In this document: one piece after another, positions 17,026 to 24,767 of the stretch
Layout: every line of letters begins with the position of its first letter
Position numbering within the stretch: the stretch's first letter is position 1
Source: Lachnospiraceae bacterium
GTDB lineage: Bacteria; Bacillota; Clostridia; Lachnospirales; Lachnospiraceae
Direction: 5' to 3'
NCBI GenBank assembly: GCA_009774245.1
Contig: VSNM01000010.1
Coordinates: 1 to 48,066, forward strand
DNA length: 48,066 bases
Notes under the pieces: generated by a model
Told to the model about the DNA's origin: nothing
What the model saw: only the letters and a program-made list of their open reading frames with translations
The model's database searches: none
Made by a program: the position numbers and the translations under genes

Positions 17026-17109
17026 AATTCTCCTCGAATATCTTCTCAATCGGCGCACACGATTTTGTGAACTGCGGACTCACGAACGTGACTTTTGAGA
17101 AACAGAAGA
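17015..17109 (+). pseudogene. BspA-type lipoprotein gene fragment
   Basis: About 95 bp closely matching 12607-12697 inside the lipoprotein gene: it reads LKFSSNIFSIGAHDFVNCGL then TNVTFEKQ in one frame, against LKFSPDIVSIGAHCFENCGL there. Nothing else of the gene remains. It marks the right edge of the AAA copy 2 insertion or duplication. Confidence 0.75.
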
Positions 17110-17126
17110 TCGCCAGCTTATACCAG

Positions 17127-17159
17127 CGAGAAGAGAGCAGCTTTGCTGCTCTCTTCTCG
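17127..17159. repeat. Perfect 15-bp hairpin with TTT loop
   Basis: CGAGAAGAGAGCAGC, loop TTT, exact inverse. No T-run follows on either side, so it is not a standard terminator. It lies in the 335-bp stretch between AAA copy 2 and the next gene, which otherwise holds only the lipoprotein scrap. Confidence 0.7.
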
Positions 17160-17361
17160 TGTTGGAGTCATTGGATTCAGGAGCTGCAGTGCGTGCTGCT
17201 CCACTCAGTATTTGTCAAGCCCTTATTCGAACGATTCATAACATAAGGAACTGATATGGGAAACACAAGAAGCTTTTACAGAATAATACTTGCACGGAGA
17301 ATCCATATTATATATACTAATATTATTCCAAAAGCACCACATAGGCAGTAAGGAGACTCTT

Positions 17362-18618
17362 ATGTTACATCTATTAGAATTATTCAAAAAGCATTATAAA
17401 AACAAAGAAAACAGCGAAAAGATTCCCGTGCCAGATTACCTAGCTCTGGATATTTACATAGAGCCAGACAAAGATATGATTTTTGTCGCGCAAAAAGAAT
17501 GCGAAAACGGAGCCTCTCGTGCATCGGAGCCTGTTCAATACGTCAAAAACACGGAATGGGAAAATGTATCCAACTATATCATCGACATAATTGATGAAAT
17601 CGCAAAAGATCCCTATGCGCAGGAATCGAGCGGGGAAAAGACAAATGTCATGAAAAAAATCTGCGGAAATAAAGGGTTTCGACAATTTTCCAAAAACCAT
17701 ATAGCTATCTCTATAGCGTATCACATATCCGAACAGAGATATATCCTGTCAAATGAACCCAGACTGCGCGACGGTTCTTACGGCGTAGAAAAGGAGACGC
17801 TCAGTGAGAAATACAGCACACAGTACAGCAGCCCGCGCGACGCCGCAGCCATACAGGAAAATTTTCTAAAAGCTTACAATGAAGCGCTGCAATATTTACA
17901 GGAAACCGGCAACAACCCGTTTGGCGATGTGCTGCTAAAAGAAAGCGAGACACCTCCTGCGGAGAAGTCAACAGCACAGCCCATGGTTCAAAAAGCCGTG
18001 ATTCAGAGTGCCTCCAATCAGAAGGCATTGATTCAGGAAACCTTTGGCTACAAATGTATGTGGTTTGCATTGAAAAACGCGGATATTGACACAATCTTGT
18101 CAAACTGTTCCCGCCTGACCAATGCCAAACCCACAACATGGGAAACCGGTTTGCAGACGGCCAAGGATTCCCCTGGCAAGGCATTTTTATCAGGTGCATA
18201 TGAAAGCTGGACATTTCTCGTGGGTTTTGGACTCTGCGAGCCGACGGAGACAGAAAATTTTATGACACTCATGTCAGAAATCGGAAAATGCGCCGATGAA
18301 GTCTGCTTCTTTGCAACGCACAGAGTCGTGGAACTCCAATGCTTTGCCCAGTCCATACATGGAAAACTTAACAGGTATTATTGCTATTGCGGTGAATCCG
18401 GGCTTATCTATGCGAACATAGGCGACGTAACCGGGGCAGAAAAGGAACTTTCCCTGAACCTTCCAACGAATGACGACGAACTGTTCGAGGAGGAGTTTAG
18501 CGATATCGACGAGACCGATATCCTGCTGCTCGCTGAAAAGATGTCAATGAATCCGGAGCTGCTGATCGGCATGGAAGAACAGCGGTGTGTCATCGCGGAT
18601 ATTCTGCATGACCAATAA
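17362..18618 (+). CDS. Hypothetical protein, 418 residues, immunity-like context
   Basis: The ATG at 17362 is chosen because AAGGAG lies eight bases before it; an earlier in-frame start lacks a ribosome site. The N-terminal half is charged and helical with no known motif. The C-terminal half (from about 240) reads YKCMWFALKNADIDTILSNC, then TTWETGLQTA and YESWTFLVGFGL; this W..G then W-T-x-x-V-G pattern recurs in many uncharacterised bacterial proteins found near toxin or immunity genes. No signal peptide. It is followed 49 bp later by a SMI1/KNR4 gene, which supports an immunity-type role. That role is inference. Confidence 0.6.
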   Translation: MLHLLELFKKHYKNKENSEKIPVPDYLALDIYIEPDKDMIFVAQKECENGASRASEPVQYVKNTEWENVSNYIIDIIDEIAKDPYAQESSGEKTNVMKKICGNKGFRQFSKNHIAISIAYHISEQRYILSNEPRLRDGSYGVEKETLSEKYSTQYSSPRDAAAIQENFLKAYNEALQYLQETGNNPFGDVLLKESETPPAEKSTAQPMVQKAVIQSASNQKALIQETFGYKCMWFALKNADIDTILSNCSRLTNAKPTTWETGLQTAKDSPGKAFLSGAYESWTFLVGFGLCEPTETENFMTLMSEIGKCADEVCFFATHRVVELQCFAQSIHGKLNRYYCYCGESGLIYANIGDVTGAEKELSLNLPTNDDELFEEEFSDIDETDILLLAEKMSMNPELLIGMEEQRCVIADILHDQ

Positions 18619-18667
18619 GGAAGCCCAGAAAAGCTTTCGAAAATCAACACGTCGAAGGAGGAAAACA

Positions 18668-19207
18668 ATGTTTGATAATATAAACTTAGACGAATTTTGG
18701 GATGACAATGACTATGCACTCAAAGAATATGTACTAAATCCGGTATCCGACCATTATATACAGGAAATAGAGCACGAACTGGGATACAAACTGCCTGAAT
18801 CCTATATTTATCTGATGAAAAAACACAATGGCGGGGTTCCCAGGAACGCCTGCTGTCCCTGCCGGGAGAAAACGAGCTGGGCGGATGACCATGTGGCGAT
18901 CGAGGGCATCTTTGGCATCGGGCGGGAAAAATCATCTTCCCTGTGTGGCGAATGCGGCAGCCAGTTCATGATAGACGAATGGCACTATCCTGCTATCGGC
19001 GTTGCAATCTGTGACTGCCCGTCAGCCGGACACGACATGATCTTTCTGGATTACAGGGAGTGTGGTCCAGACGGGGAACCAAAAGTAGTACATGTTGACC
19101 AGGAATACAACTATAAAATAACTGAACTCGCACCCGATTTCGAAACATTTATTGAAATGCTGAAAAATGACGCAGATTTTAACATTGACGATGACGAAAT
19201 CGAATAG
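18668..19207 (+). CDS. SMI1/KNR4 (SUKH) family protein
   Basis: A 179-residue SMI1/KNR4-type protein. The diagnostic start of the fold reads IQEIEHELGYKLPESYIYLM then KKHNGGVPR; the middle has GIFGIG and the latter part YPAIGVAICDCPSAGHDMIF then LDYRECGPDGEPKVVHVDQE. In bacteria this family commonly serves as immunity to polymorphic toxins, binding and blocking a partner nuclease. No toxin gene is adjacent, so it may be an orphan immunity gene. AAGGAGG before the ATG at 18668 decides the start. It ends 11 bp before the ABC-F gene, so the two are probably co-transcribed. Confidence 0.8.
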   Translation: MFDNINLDEFWDDNDYALKEYVLNPVSDHYIQEIEHELGYKLPESYIYLMKKHNGGVPRNACCPCREKTSWADDHVAIEGIFGIGREKSSSLCGECGSQFMIDEWHYPAIGVAICDCPSAGHDMIFLDYRECGPDGEPKVVHVDQEYNYKITELAPDFETFIEMLKNDADFNIDDDEIE

Positions 19208-19218
19208 GAGTAAGCGCA

Positions 19219-20772
19219 ATGAGTATCTTAAACGTAGAAAATCTCTCCCACGGTTTTGGCGACAGGACGATCTTCGCAAATGTGTCCTTCCGCCTGCTGA
19301 AAGGAGAGCATATTGGACTAGTGGGTGCCAACGGCGAGGGCAAATCCACTTTTATGAACATTATCACCGACAAGCTGATGCCGGACGAGGGCAGGATTGA
19401 GTGGGCAAAAAACGTGCGCGTGGGATATCTTGACCAGCACACCGTTCTCGAAAAGGGAATGACCGTAAAGAACGTGCTCGCTTCCGCCTTCGATTTTCTG
19501 TATGGGCTTGAAAGCCGCATGAACGAAATCTGCGATAAAATGGGAGACGCCTCCGAGGAGGAGCTCGAATCCTACATGGAAGAGTTAGGCACGATACAGG
19601 AGCTCCTTGACCAGCACGATTTTTACATGATCGATGCCAAAATTGAGGAGGTCGCAAGGGCGCTTGGCATCATGGAGGCCGGTCTTGACACCGATGTCAC
19701 TGACCTGAGCGGCGGTCAGCGCACAAAGATCCTGCTCGCAAAGCTTTTGCTGGAAAAGCCGGATATCCTGCTCCTCGACGAGCCGACAAACTATCTCGAC
19801 GCCAGCCACATCGAATGGCTGAAACGGTATCTTCAGGAGTATGAAAATGCATTTATCCTGATTTCACACGACATTCCTTTCCTGAACAGTGTCGTCAATA
19901 TCATCTACCACATGGACAACACACAGCTGACGCGCTATGTCGGGGATTACGACCAGTTTCAGGAAGTCTATGCCATGAAAAAGGCACAGCTGGAAGCTGC
20001 TTACAACAAACAGCAGAAAGAGATTACGGACCTGAAGGATTTCGTCGCCAGAAACAAGGCGCGCGTCGCGACGAGAAATATGGCGATGTCGCGTCAGAAG
20101 AAGCTGGACAAGATGGACGTGATCGAGCTTTCCGCGGAGAAGCCCAAGCCAGAATTCCGGTTTCGGGAAGCGCGCACGAGCGGACGATGTATCTTCACGA
20201 CAAAAAGCCTTGTCATCGGCTACGATGAGGCGCTGTCAAAACCGCTCGACATCGCAATGGAGCGCGGGCAGAAAGTCGTCCTCACCGGTGCAAACGGTAT
20301 CGGAAAGACAACGCTGCTAAAAAGCATTCTAGGTCTGATTCGTCCCTTAAATGGCGGTGTTGAGCTCGGGGATTATCTGGAGATCGGGTACTTTGAACAG
20401 GAGATGGACCAGTCTGTCACCACGACCTGCATCGAGGAGATGTGGAATGAATTTCCCTCAATGACGCAGTACGAGGTGCGTTCCGCCCTCGCCAAATGCG
20501 GCCTGATGACCAAGCACATCGAGAGCAAGGTGAAAGTGTTGAGCGGCGGCGAACAGGCGAAAGTCCGGCTGTGCAAGCTCATCAACAAGCCGACAAACAT
20601 CCTGCTGCTCGACGAGCCGACAAACCACCTCGATACCGATGCCAAATCAGAACTGCGGCGCGCCCTGACCGCGTACAGGGGCAGTATTCTCATGGTCTGC
20701 CACGAACCCGAGTTCTATGACGGACTCGCGACAGATGTGTGGGACTGCTCGCAGTGGAGTACGCGGATATAA
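19219..20772 (+). CDS. ABC-F family ATPase (YbiT/YdiF-like)
   Basis: A 517-residue soluble protein with two ABC ATPase domains and no membrane segments. Domain 1: Walker A VGANGEGKST, signature LSGGQRTK, Walker B LLLDEPTNYLD. Linker (about 235-300) is charged and helical (AQLEAAYNKQQKEITDLKDF), the P-site tRNA-interacting motif region of ABC-F factors. Domain 2: Walker A TGANGIGKTT, signature LSGGEQAK, Walker B LLLDEPTNHLD. It acts on ribosomes, either as a translation factor or in antibiotic protection; the sequence alone cannot tell which. It lies just behind the SMI1 gene. Confidence 0.9.
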   Translation: MSILNVENLSHGFGDRTIFANVSFRLLKGEHIGLVGANGEGKSTFMNIITDKLMPDEGRIEWAKNVRVGYLDQHTVLEKGMTVKNVLASAFDFLYGLESRMNEICDKMGDASEEELESYMEELGTIQELLDQHDFYMIDAKIEEVARALGIMEAGLDTDVTDLSGGQRTKILLAKLLLEKPDILLLDEPTNYLDASHIEWLKRYLQEYENAFILISHDIPFLNSVVNIIYHMDNTQLTRYVGDYDQFQEVYAMKKAQLEAAYNKQQKEITDLKDFVARNKARVATRNMAMSRQKKLDKMDVIELSAEKPKPEFRFREARTSGRCIFTTKSLVIGYDEALSKPLDIAMERGQKVVLTGANGIGKTTLLKSILGLIRPLNGGVELGDYLEIGYFEQEMDQSVTTTCIEEMWNEFPSMTQYEVRSALAKCGLMTKHIESKVKVLSGGEQAKVRLCKLINKPTNILLLDEPTNHLDTDAKSELRRALTAYRGSILMVCHEPEFYDGLATDVWDCSQWSTRI

Positions 20773-20779
20773 TCGCAAC

Positions 20780-20880
20780 AGAATAATCGAGTAGGGGAAT
20801 GCCCTCCTCCACTACTCGCCGTGCGCCGCCTTAGCGGCATATTTCCCCTGCACGGGGCTGTGCATAAAAAGGGGCAAAAT
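20780..20880. other. Structured intergenic segment downstream of the ABC-F gene
   Basis: Several short hairpins in a row: GAGTAG/CTACTC (about 20788-20816), GCCGC/GCGGC around CTTA, and CCCC/GGGG around TGCAC. There is no clear T-run, so it is not a simple terminator. The dense small stems suggest a repeated structured element or RNA, but I cannot name it. Confidence 0.35.
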
Positions 20881-20887
20881 TTTACTC

Positions 20888-20916
20888 TTGACAAAACTGC
20901 CATATGCCTTTAGAAT
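20888..20916 (+). promoter_or_regulatory. Strong orphan sigma-A promoter
   Basis: TTGACA (20888-20893), spacer 17 bp, TAGAAT (20911-20916), reading rightwards although the next gene is on the opposite strand. It may drive the short RNA noted at 20923. Confidence 0.5.
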
Positions 20917-20922
20917 ATGATT

Positions 20923-20990
20923 TATAAAGAGAAATGAGTTTTTCGACCGTACAGCTATTGCTCAAGCGGCTTGCTCGTTTCTTTTTTTGT
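20923..20990 (+). ncRNA. Candidate short RNA, antisense to the LPD3-like fragment's 3' end
   Basis: Begins where the promoter at 20888 should initiate. It ends in a stem GAAATGAG/CTCGTTTC followed by seven T, as in an intrinsic terminator. The distal half overlaps, antisense, the last codons of the leftward gene at 20955. Weak evidence; no known RNA family recognised. Confidence 0.25.
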
Positions 20991-21203
20991 CCTTAAAATA
21001 TCATACAGATACAGTTTTCCGTCTTTTGCATGACGCACCAGTATTCTTGCCTTAAAGACATTATACCTGACCAGTTCGCCCGCATCGTCATAAACAGGGA
21101 TTGCAAAGCGTGTATCATATCTGTACCATCCGAATTTCGCATCTGTGTTATGCTTCTGTGCATAATTCTCCGCAAATGTTTTATTCGTGGCAATTTCAAT
21201 CAT
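20955..21203 (-). pseudogene. LPD3-like domain, C-terminal fragment
   Basis: 82 residues that read as the end of a larger protein. FGWYRYDTRFAIPVYDDAGE then LVRYNVFKARILVRHAKDGK resemble the large-polyvalent-protein-associated (LPD3) domain found in MuF-like and mobile-element polyproteins. The frame stays open for ten codons above the first ATG (DKEQLQWIKE) until a TGA, and no ribosome site precedes the ATG, so it is most likely the tail of a decayed toxin-like or phage-type polyprotein. The family call is tentative. Confidence 0.45.
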
Positions 21204-21260
21204 CTCTTTTATCCATTGTAGCTGCTCCTTATCTCATTCACTTTATCAAGAATCCAACAG

Positions 21261-21338
21261 CTACATTGCGTCAGCCCTGATTTCAGCATCCTCAATCTGC
21301 TCACCCAGACTGTTTGTAATTTTGACCAGTTTACACAT
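21261..21338 (-). CDS. Tiny ORF, 25 residues
   Basis: ATG with a strong ribosome-type sequence (GGGGGATGGT) directly upstream, encoding MCKLVKITNSLGEQIEDAEI plus five residues. It precedes the LPD3-like fragment on the same strand. It may be a leader peptide or a remnant; low certainty. Confidence 0.25.
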   Translation of the reverse strand: MCKLVKITNSLGEQIEDAEIRADAM

Positions 21339-21378
21339 ACCATCCCCCGCCGTTTCTTTTCGGTCATGCCAAAATGTT

Positions 21379-21888
21379 TTATTTTATATTGATCAGATAC
21401 CTCTGCAACTTTAGCTCTTTTCCTGATTCCGTCGTAAATTCATCAAGCCCCTCTTTGCAATAGGAAAATTTCGCAGCAAGTCTGATACTGGGCTTGTTGC
21501 GGATATCCGCCTCGTAAACGTACCATTCTTTCTGACAGGTCTGATTCAAATATTGCAGAACAGAACACAGCGCTTCATACGCATACCCTTTTCCCTGAAA
21601 ATCCTTTTTCAGCCAGATTCCCAACTCAGGATACTCTTCTGCAAGTCCGTGCACCTCCAGGCCGCCAGCAAATGCCCCCTTCTGGTCAAGTATGGCAAGA
21701 AAAAGCATTTCCCCACGGTTCATGTCATCAATAAATTCCTGCAGAAGCGTCCTAGCTGCCTCCACGCTGTCAAACGAATCCGGATACTGGTACTTTGTGA
21801 TTTCCTTGTCAAATCCGCTATAATAGTCATTCAAATATTTTAATTCAAATGGGACAATCGTGAGTCTCCCTGTCCGTATCTCTTTCAT
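21379..21888 (-). CDS. GNAT N-acetyltransferase (RimJ/RimL-like)
   Basis: A 169-residue acetyltransferase using acetyl-CoA. RTGRLTIVPFELKYL opens the fold, GGLEVHGLAEEYPELGIWL forms the central strands, the CoA pyrophosphate loop is KDFQGKGYAYEAL (Q-G-K-G-Y-A), and the late IRNKPSIRLAAKFSY segment is typical of the Acetyltransf_3 group. The start at 21888 follows GGAGGG. The substrate may be a ribosomal or small-molecule amine and cannot be predicted. It lies downstream of the mraY-like gene, about 80 bp away, on the same strand. Confidence 0.85.
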   Translation of the reverse strand: MKEIRTGRLTIVPFELKYLNDYYSGFDKEITKYQYPDSFDSVEAARTLLQEFIDDMNRGEMLFLAILDQKGAFAGGLEVHGLAEEYPELGIWLKKDFQGKGYAYEALCSVLQYLNQTCQKEWYVYEADIRNKPSIRLAAKFSYCKEGLDEFTTESGKELKLQRYLINIK

Positions 21889-21966
21889 TTTCCCTCCGTA
21901 AAATCTCCTGATATGCACCACTGGCACAGCCTGCTACGGCGAAGCTTTTCAAAGCAAAACCGCTCC

Positions 21967-22932
21967 TCAGACCGCCGTCAGCCACAACACCGCTGTCGAT
22001 ATCAGGATCTGTATGATCGCGAATTTAAAAACTGTCTGCGCGTTAGACCACCCCATGTTCTTGCGCACATGGTCGTGGAGCGGCGTGCGTATCTTTGTGA
22101 GGATCCGGATGTGCAAAAACCGCAGCAGCGACACCTTGAAAAGCCCGATGCCGCCATCCACCATCAGCACAAATGCCACCAGCAGGTACAAAAACGGGCA
22201 CCCTGCTTTCATGATGGAAATGGCGATAAACAGCCCCATCGCCCGTGAACCGGCATCGCCCATCAGCAGCAGGCTCGGCGTGGCATTAAACCACAGATAG
22301 CCAAGGATACACGCGATAAACAGCAGTATCGTATAGGAGAATCCCTGTTCCATCCCTTCCCTGTTCATAATCATATAGATCGTAAACAGCGTGATGCTCG
22401 TCAGCGTCCCCGACAGACCGTCCACCCCGTCTGCGCAGTTCGTCACATTGATGGAACCCCACACGAGAACCACCGCAAGCGCGCCGTACACCAGCGGGTG
22501 GAAAGAGATCACCTGCCCTGTCAGCGCGATTGTCACATCGCTTCCGTTGAAGTTCACGATCGTCACCGCCGTCATGACCGCGATCACAAGGTCGAGCAGC
22601 CCTTTCCGCAGTTCCCCCCAGGACACCTTCGCACAGTCGTCCAGATAGCCTGTCATCATGGCGGCGACTGTCAGGATCAGATAAATGGTGATCTCCCTGT
22701 CCATATTCCCAAAGATGAGCACCGACAACACAAACACAAGAATAAAGACAAACCCTGCACCGCGCGGTTTCCCTGCAGAGAGGCCGCCGTCATGCGCAAA
22801 CTCCCGCCCGTGGTCCCTCGGAAGTTTGTTCATTCCGACCGCCAGCAAAAGACTCGTCATGAGATATGCAAAAGCCACACCCAGAAAGCCTAAAAATGCA
22901 TACTGTGATACGTCCAGAAAGTTATTTATCAT
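21967..22932 (-). CDS. mraY: MraY-like phospho-N-acetylmuramoyl-pentapeptide transferase
   Basis: A 321-residue polytopic membrane protein with about ten hydrophobic segments. It transfers phospho-MurNAc-pentapeptide from UDP to undecaprenyl phosphate at the inner face of the membrane. Hallmarks: TGYLDDCAKV (Asp-Asp motif), NVTNCADGVDGLSG, NATPSLLLMGDAGSRAMG and PLHDHVRKNMGWS (the histidine motif, here HDH rather than HHH). It is not in a cell-division (dcw) cluster but lies 14 bp behind an ABC exporter pair, so it is probably an additional copy or a specialised member. A related GT4 polyprenyl-phosphate transferase is the main alternative. Confidence 0.8.
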   Translation of the reverse strand: MINNFLDVSQYAFLGFLGVAFAYLMTSLLLAVGMNKLPRDHGREFAHDGGLSAGKPRGAGFVFILVFVLSVLIFGNMDREITIYLILTVAAMMTGYLDDCAKVSWGELRKGLLDLVIAVMTAVTIVNFNGSDVTIALTGQVISFHPLVYGALAVVLVWGSINVTNCADGVDGLSGTLTSITLFTIYMIMNREGMEQGFSYTILLFIACILGYLWFNATPSLLLMGDAGSRAMGLFIAISIMKAGCPFLYLLVAFVLMVDGGIGLFKVSLLRFLHIRILTKIRTPLHDHVRKNMGWSNAQTVFKFAIIQILISTAVLWLTAV

Positions 22933-22946
22933 ATACTCATATCTCC

Positions 22947-24722
22947 TTACCCCACCATCTCAAACTGGCTGTTATATAATTTTGCATAAAATCCGTTTTC
23001 CTTCTTTAAGAGCGTCTCATGATCGCCCTGCTCGATAATATTTCCGTCCTTCATCACAAGAATAATGTCCGCCTCGCGGATTGTCGAGAGCCTGTGCGCC
23101 ACGATAAAGCTCGTTCTCCCCTTCATCATCGTGTTAAACGCCTGTGAGATCTTGATCTCCGTGCGTGTATCGATCGAGGAGGTCGCCTCGTCGAGAATCA
23201 GCATCGGCGGCAGGCAGAGCATCACGCGCGTGATGCACAGGAGCTGCTTCTGTCCCTGCGAGAGGCTTCCGCCGTCCTCCGTGATGACGGTGTCATATCC
23301 CATCGGCAGGCGCTTGATAAAGCTGTGCGCATGCGCCGCCTTTGCAGCCGCGACGACTTCCTCGTCCGTCGCGTCGGGCTTGCCCATCACGATATTTTCC
23401 CGGATTGTGCCCGCGTGCAGCCATGTCTCCTGCAGCACCATTCCAAAACCGTCCCTCAGGCTCTTGCGCGTCATGTCCCTGATGTCCACCCCGTCAATGC
23501 AAATACTTCCACTATTAACATCATAGAACCGCATCAGCAAATTTATGACAGTTGTTTTTCCGCAGCCGGTCGGCCCCACGATCGCCACGCGCTGGCCGGA
23601 CTTGACTTCAAGGTTGAAATCCTGTATCAGCTTCTGCTCCGGATTGTATGAGAAGTTGACGTTCTGCATCGTGATATTGCCCTTTGGCGCTGTCAGAACC
23701 GCGGCATCCGGCGCCTCTGGAACCTGCGGCTCCTCCTCGATAAACTCAAACACCCTGCCCGCGCAGGCAAGCGCGGTCTGCAGCTCCGTCACCACGCCGG
23801 AAATCTCATTGAAGGGTTTCGTGTACTGGTTTGCATAGCTCAGAAAACTGGTAAGCTGACCAACGCTGATGCGCCCCCTGATGGCAAGAAAAGCTCCCAG
23901 GATTCCAACGCCCGCATAGACAAGGCTGTTGACAAAACGTGTGCACGGATTCGTGAGCGAGGAAAAGAAAATCGCCTTCACGCTCGCCTTTTCCAATCTG
24001 CCGTTGATCTCCTCAAACTGCTCCATCACCTGCGGCTCATGGCTAAACGCCTTGACAACTTTTTCATTTCCAATCATCTCGTCGATCAGCGCGGTCTGCT
24101 CGCCCCTCGTCTCCGACTGCAGCTTAGACATGCTGAATGTCCGTTTCGCGATAAAGCCTGCGATAAAAAATGACAGTGGTGTCAGTATCACGACGACAAT
24201 CGTGGTGGACACATTGATGGAAAACATAAAGATCAATGTGCCGATAATCGTCACCACACCCGTGAAAAGCTGCGTAAAGCCCAGAAGCAGACCGTCGGAA
24301 AACTGATCTACATCTGCTATGATACGGCTCACGATATCCCCGTGTGAATGTCCGTCAATATATTTGAGCGGAAGAATCTGCAGTTTTTTGAATGCCTCAT
24401 CGCGCACGTCGCGCACAACCTGGTAGGCAATCTTGTTGTTGCAGGTATTCATCAGCCACTGCACCGCGGCCGTGATGACAATAATGACGGCCATCTCCTT
24501 TAGTATTGCCCAAATTCCATCAAAATCTACCTTGCCCGGCCCCAAAATACAGTCCACCGCCTGCCCCGTCAGAATCGGTATATACAAGGTAAGTATTACC
24601 GAAATTGCAGCAAGTACAATGGAAAGAAGCAAAAATATTTTATATTTCCCGATATGGTCGAGCACCTTTCTGAGAATGTCCTTATTTGATTTGTGATCTG
24701 TGACCTTTTTCTTATTCTTCAT
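22947..24722 (-). CDS. ABC exporter half-transporter, canonical ATP-site subunit
   Basis: A 591-residue fused transmembrane/ATPase half exporter. Six hydrophobic helices (about 30-315) are followed by an ABC domain: Walker A VGPTGCGKTT, an altered signature LSQGQKQ, Walker B and catalytic Glu LILDEATSSID, and the His switch in IVAHRLST. It pairs with the gene just upstream (45 bp gap) to form a heterodimer. Its Walker residues build the working ATP site with the partner's intact LSGGQ. The ATG at 24722 is chosen because GGAGG precedes it. It exports an unknown compound, often a drug, peptide or lipid. Confidence 0.88.
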   Translation of the reverse strand: MKNKKKVTDHKSNKDILRKVLDHIGKYKIFLLLSIVLAAISVILTLYIPILTGQAVDCILGPGKVDFDGIWAILKEMAVIIVITAAVQWLMNTCNNKIAYQVVRDVRDEAFKKLQILPLKYIDGHSHGDIVSRIIADVDQFSDGLLLGFTQLFTGVVTIIGTLIFMFSINVSTTIVVVILTPLSFFIAGFIAKRTFSMSKLQSETRGEQTALIDEMIGNEKVVKAFSHEPQVMEQFEEINGRLEKASVKAIFFSSLTNPCTRFVNSLVYAGVGILGAFLAIRGRISVGQLTSFLSYANQYTKPFNEISGVVTELQTALACAGRVFEFIEEEPQVPEAPDAAVLTAPKGNITMQNVNFSYNPEQKLIQDFNLEVKSGQRVAIVGPTGCGKTTVINLLMRFYDVNSGSICIDGVDIRDMTRKSLRDGFGMVLQETWLHAGTIRENIVMGKPDATDEEVVAAAKAAHAHSFIKRLPMGYDTVITEDGGSLSQGQKQLLCITRVMLCLPPMLILDEATSSIDTRTEIKISQAFNTMMKGRTSFIVAHRLSTIREADIILVMKDGNIIEQGDHETLLKKENGFYAKLYNSQFEMVG

Positions 24723-24767
24723 ATAAAGAACCTCCAAACAAAGCAGTCCGATATTCAGTTCCTAACT

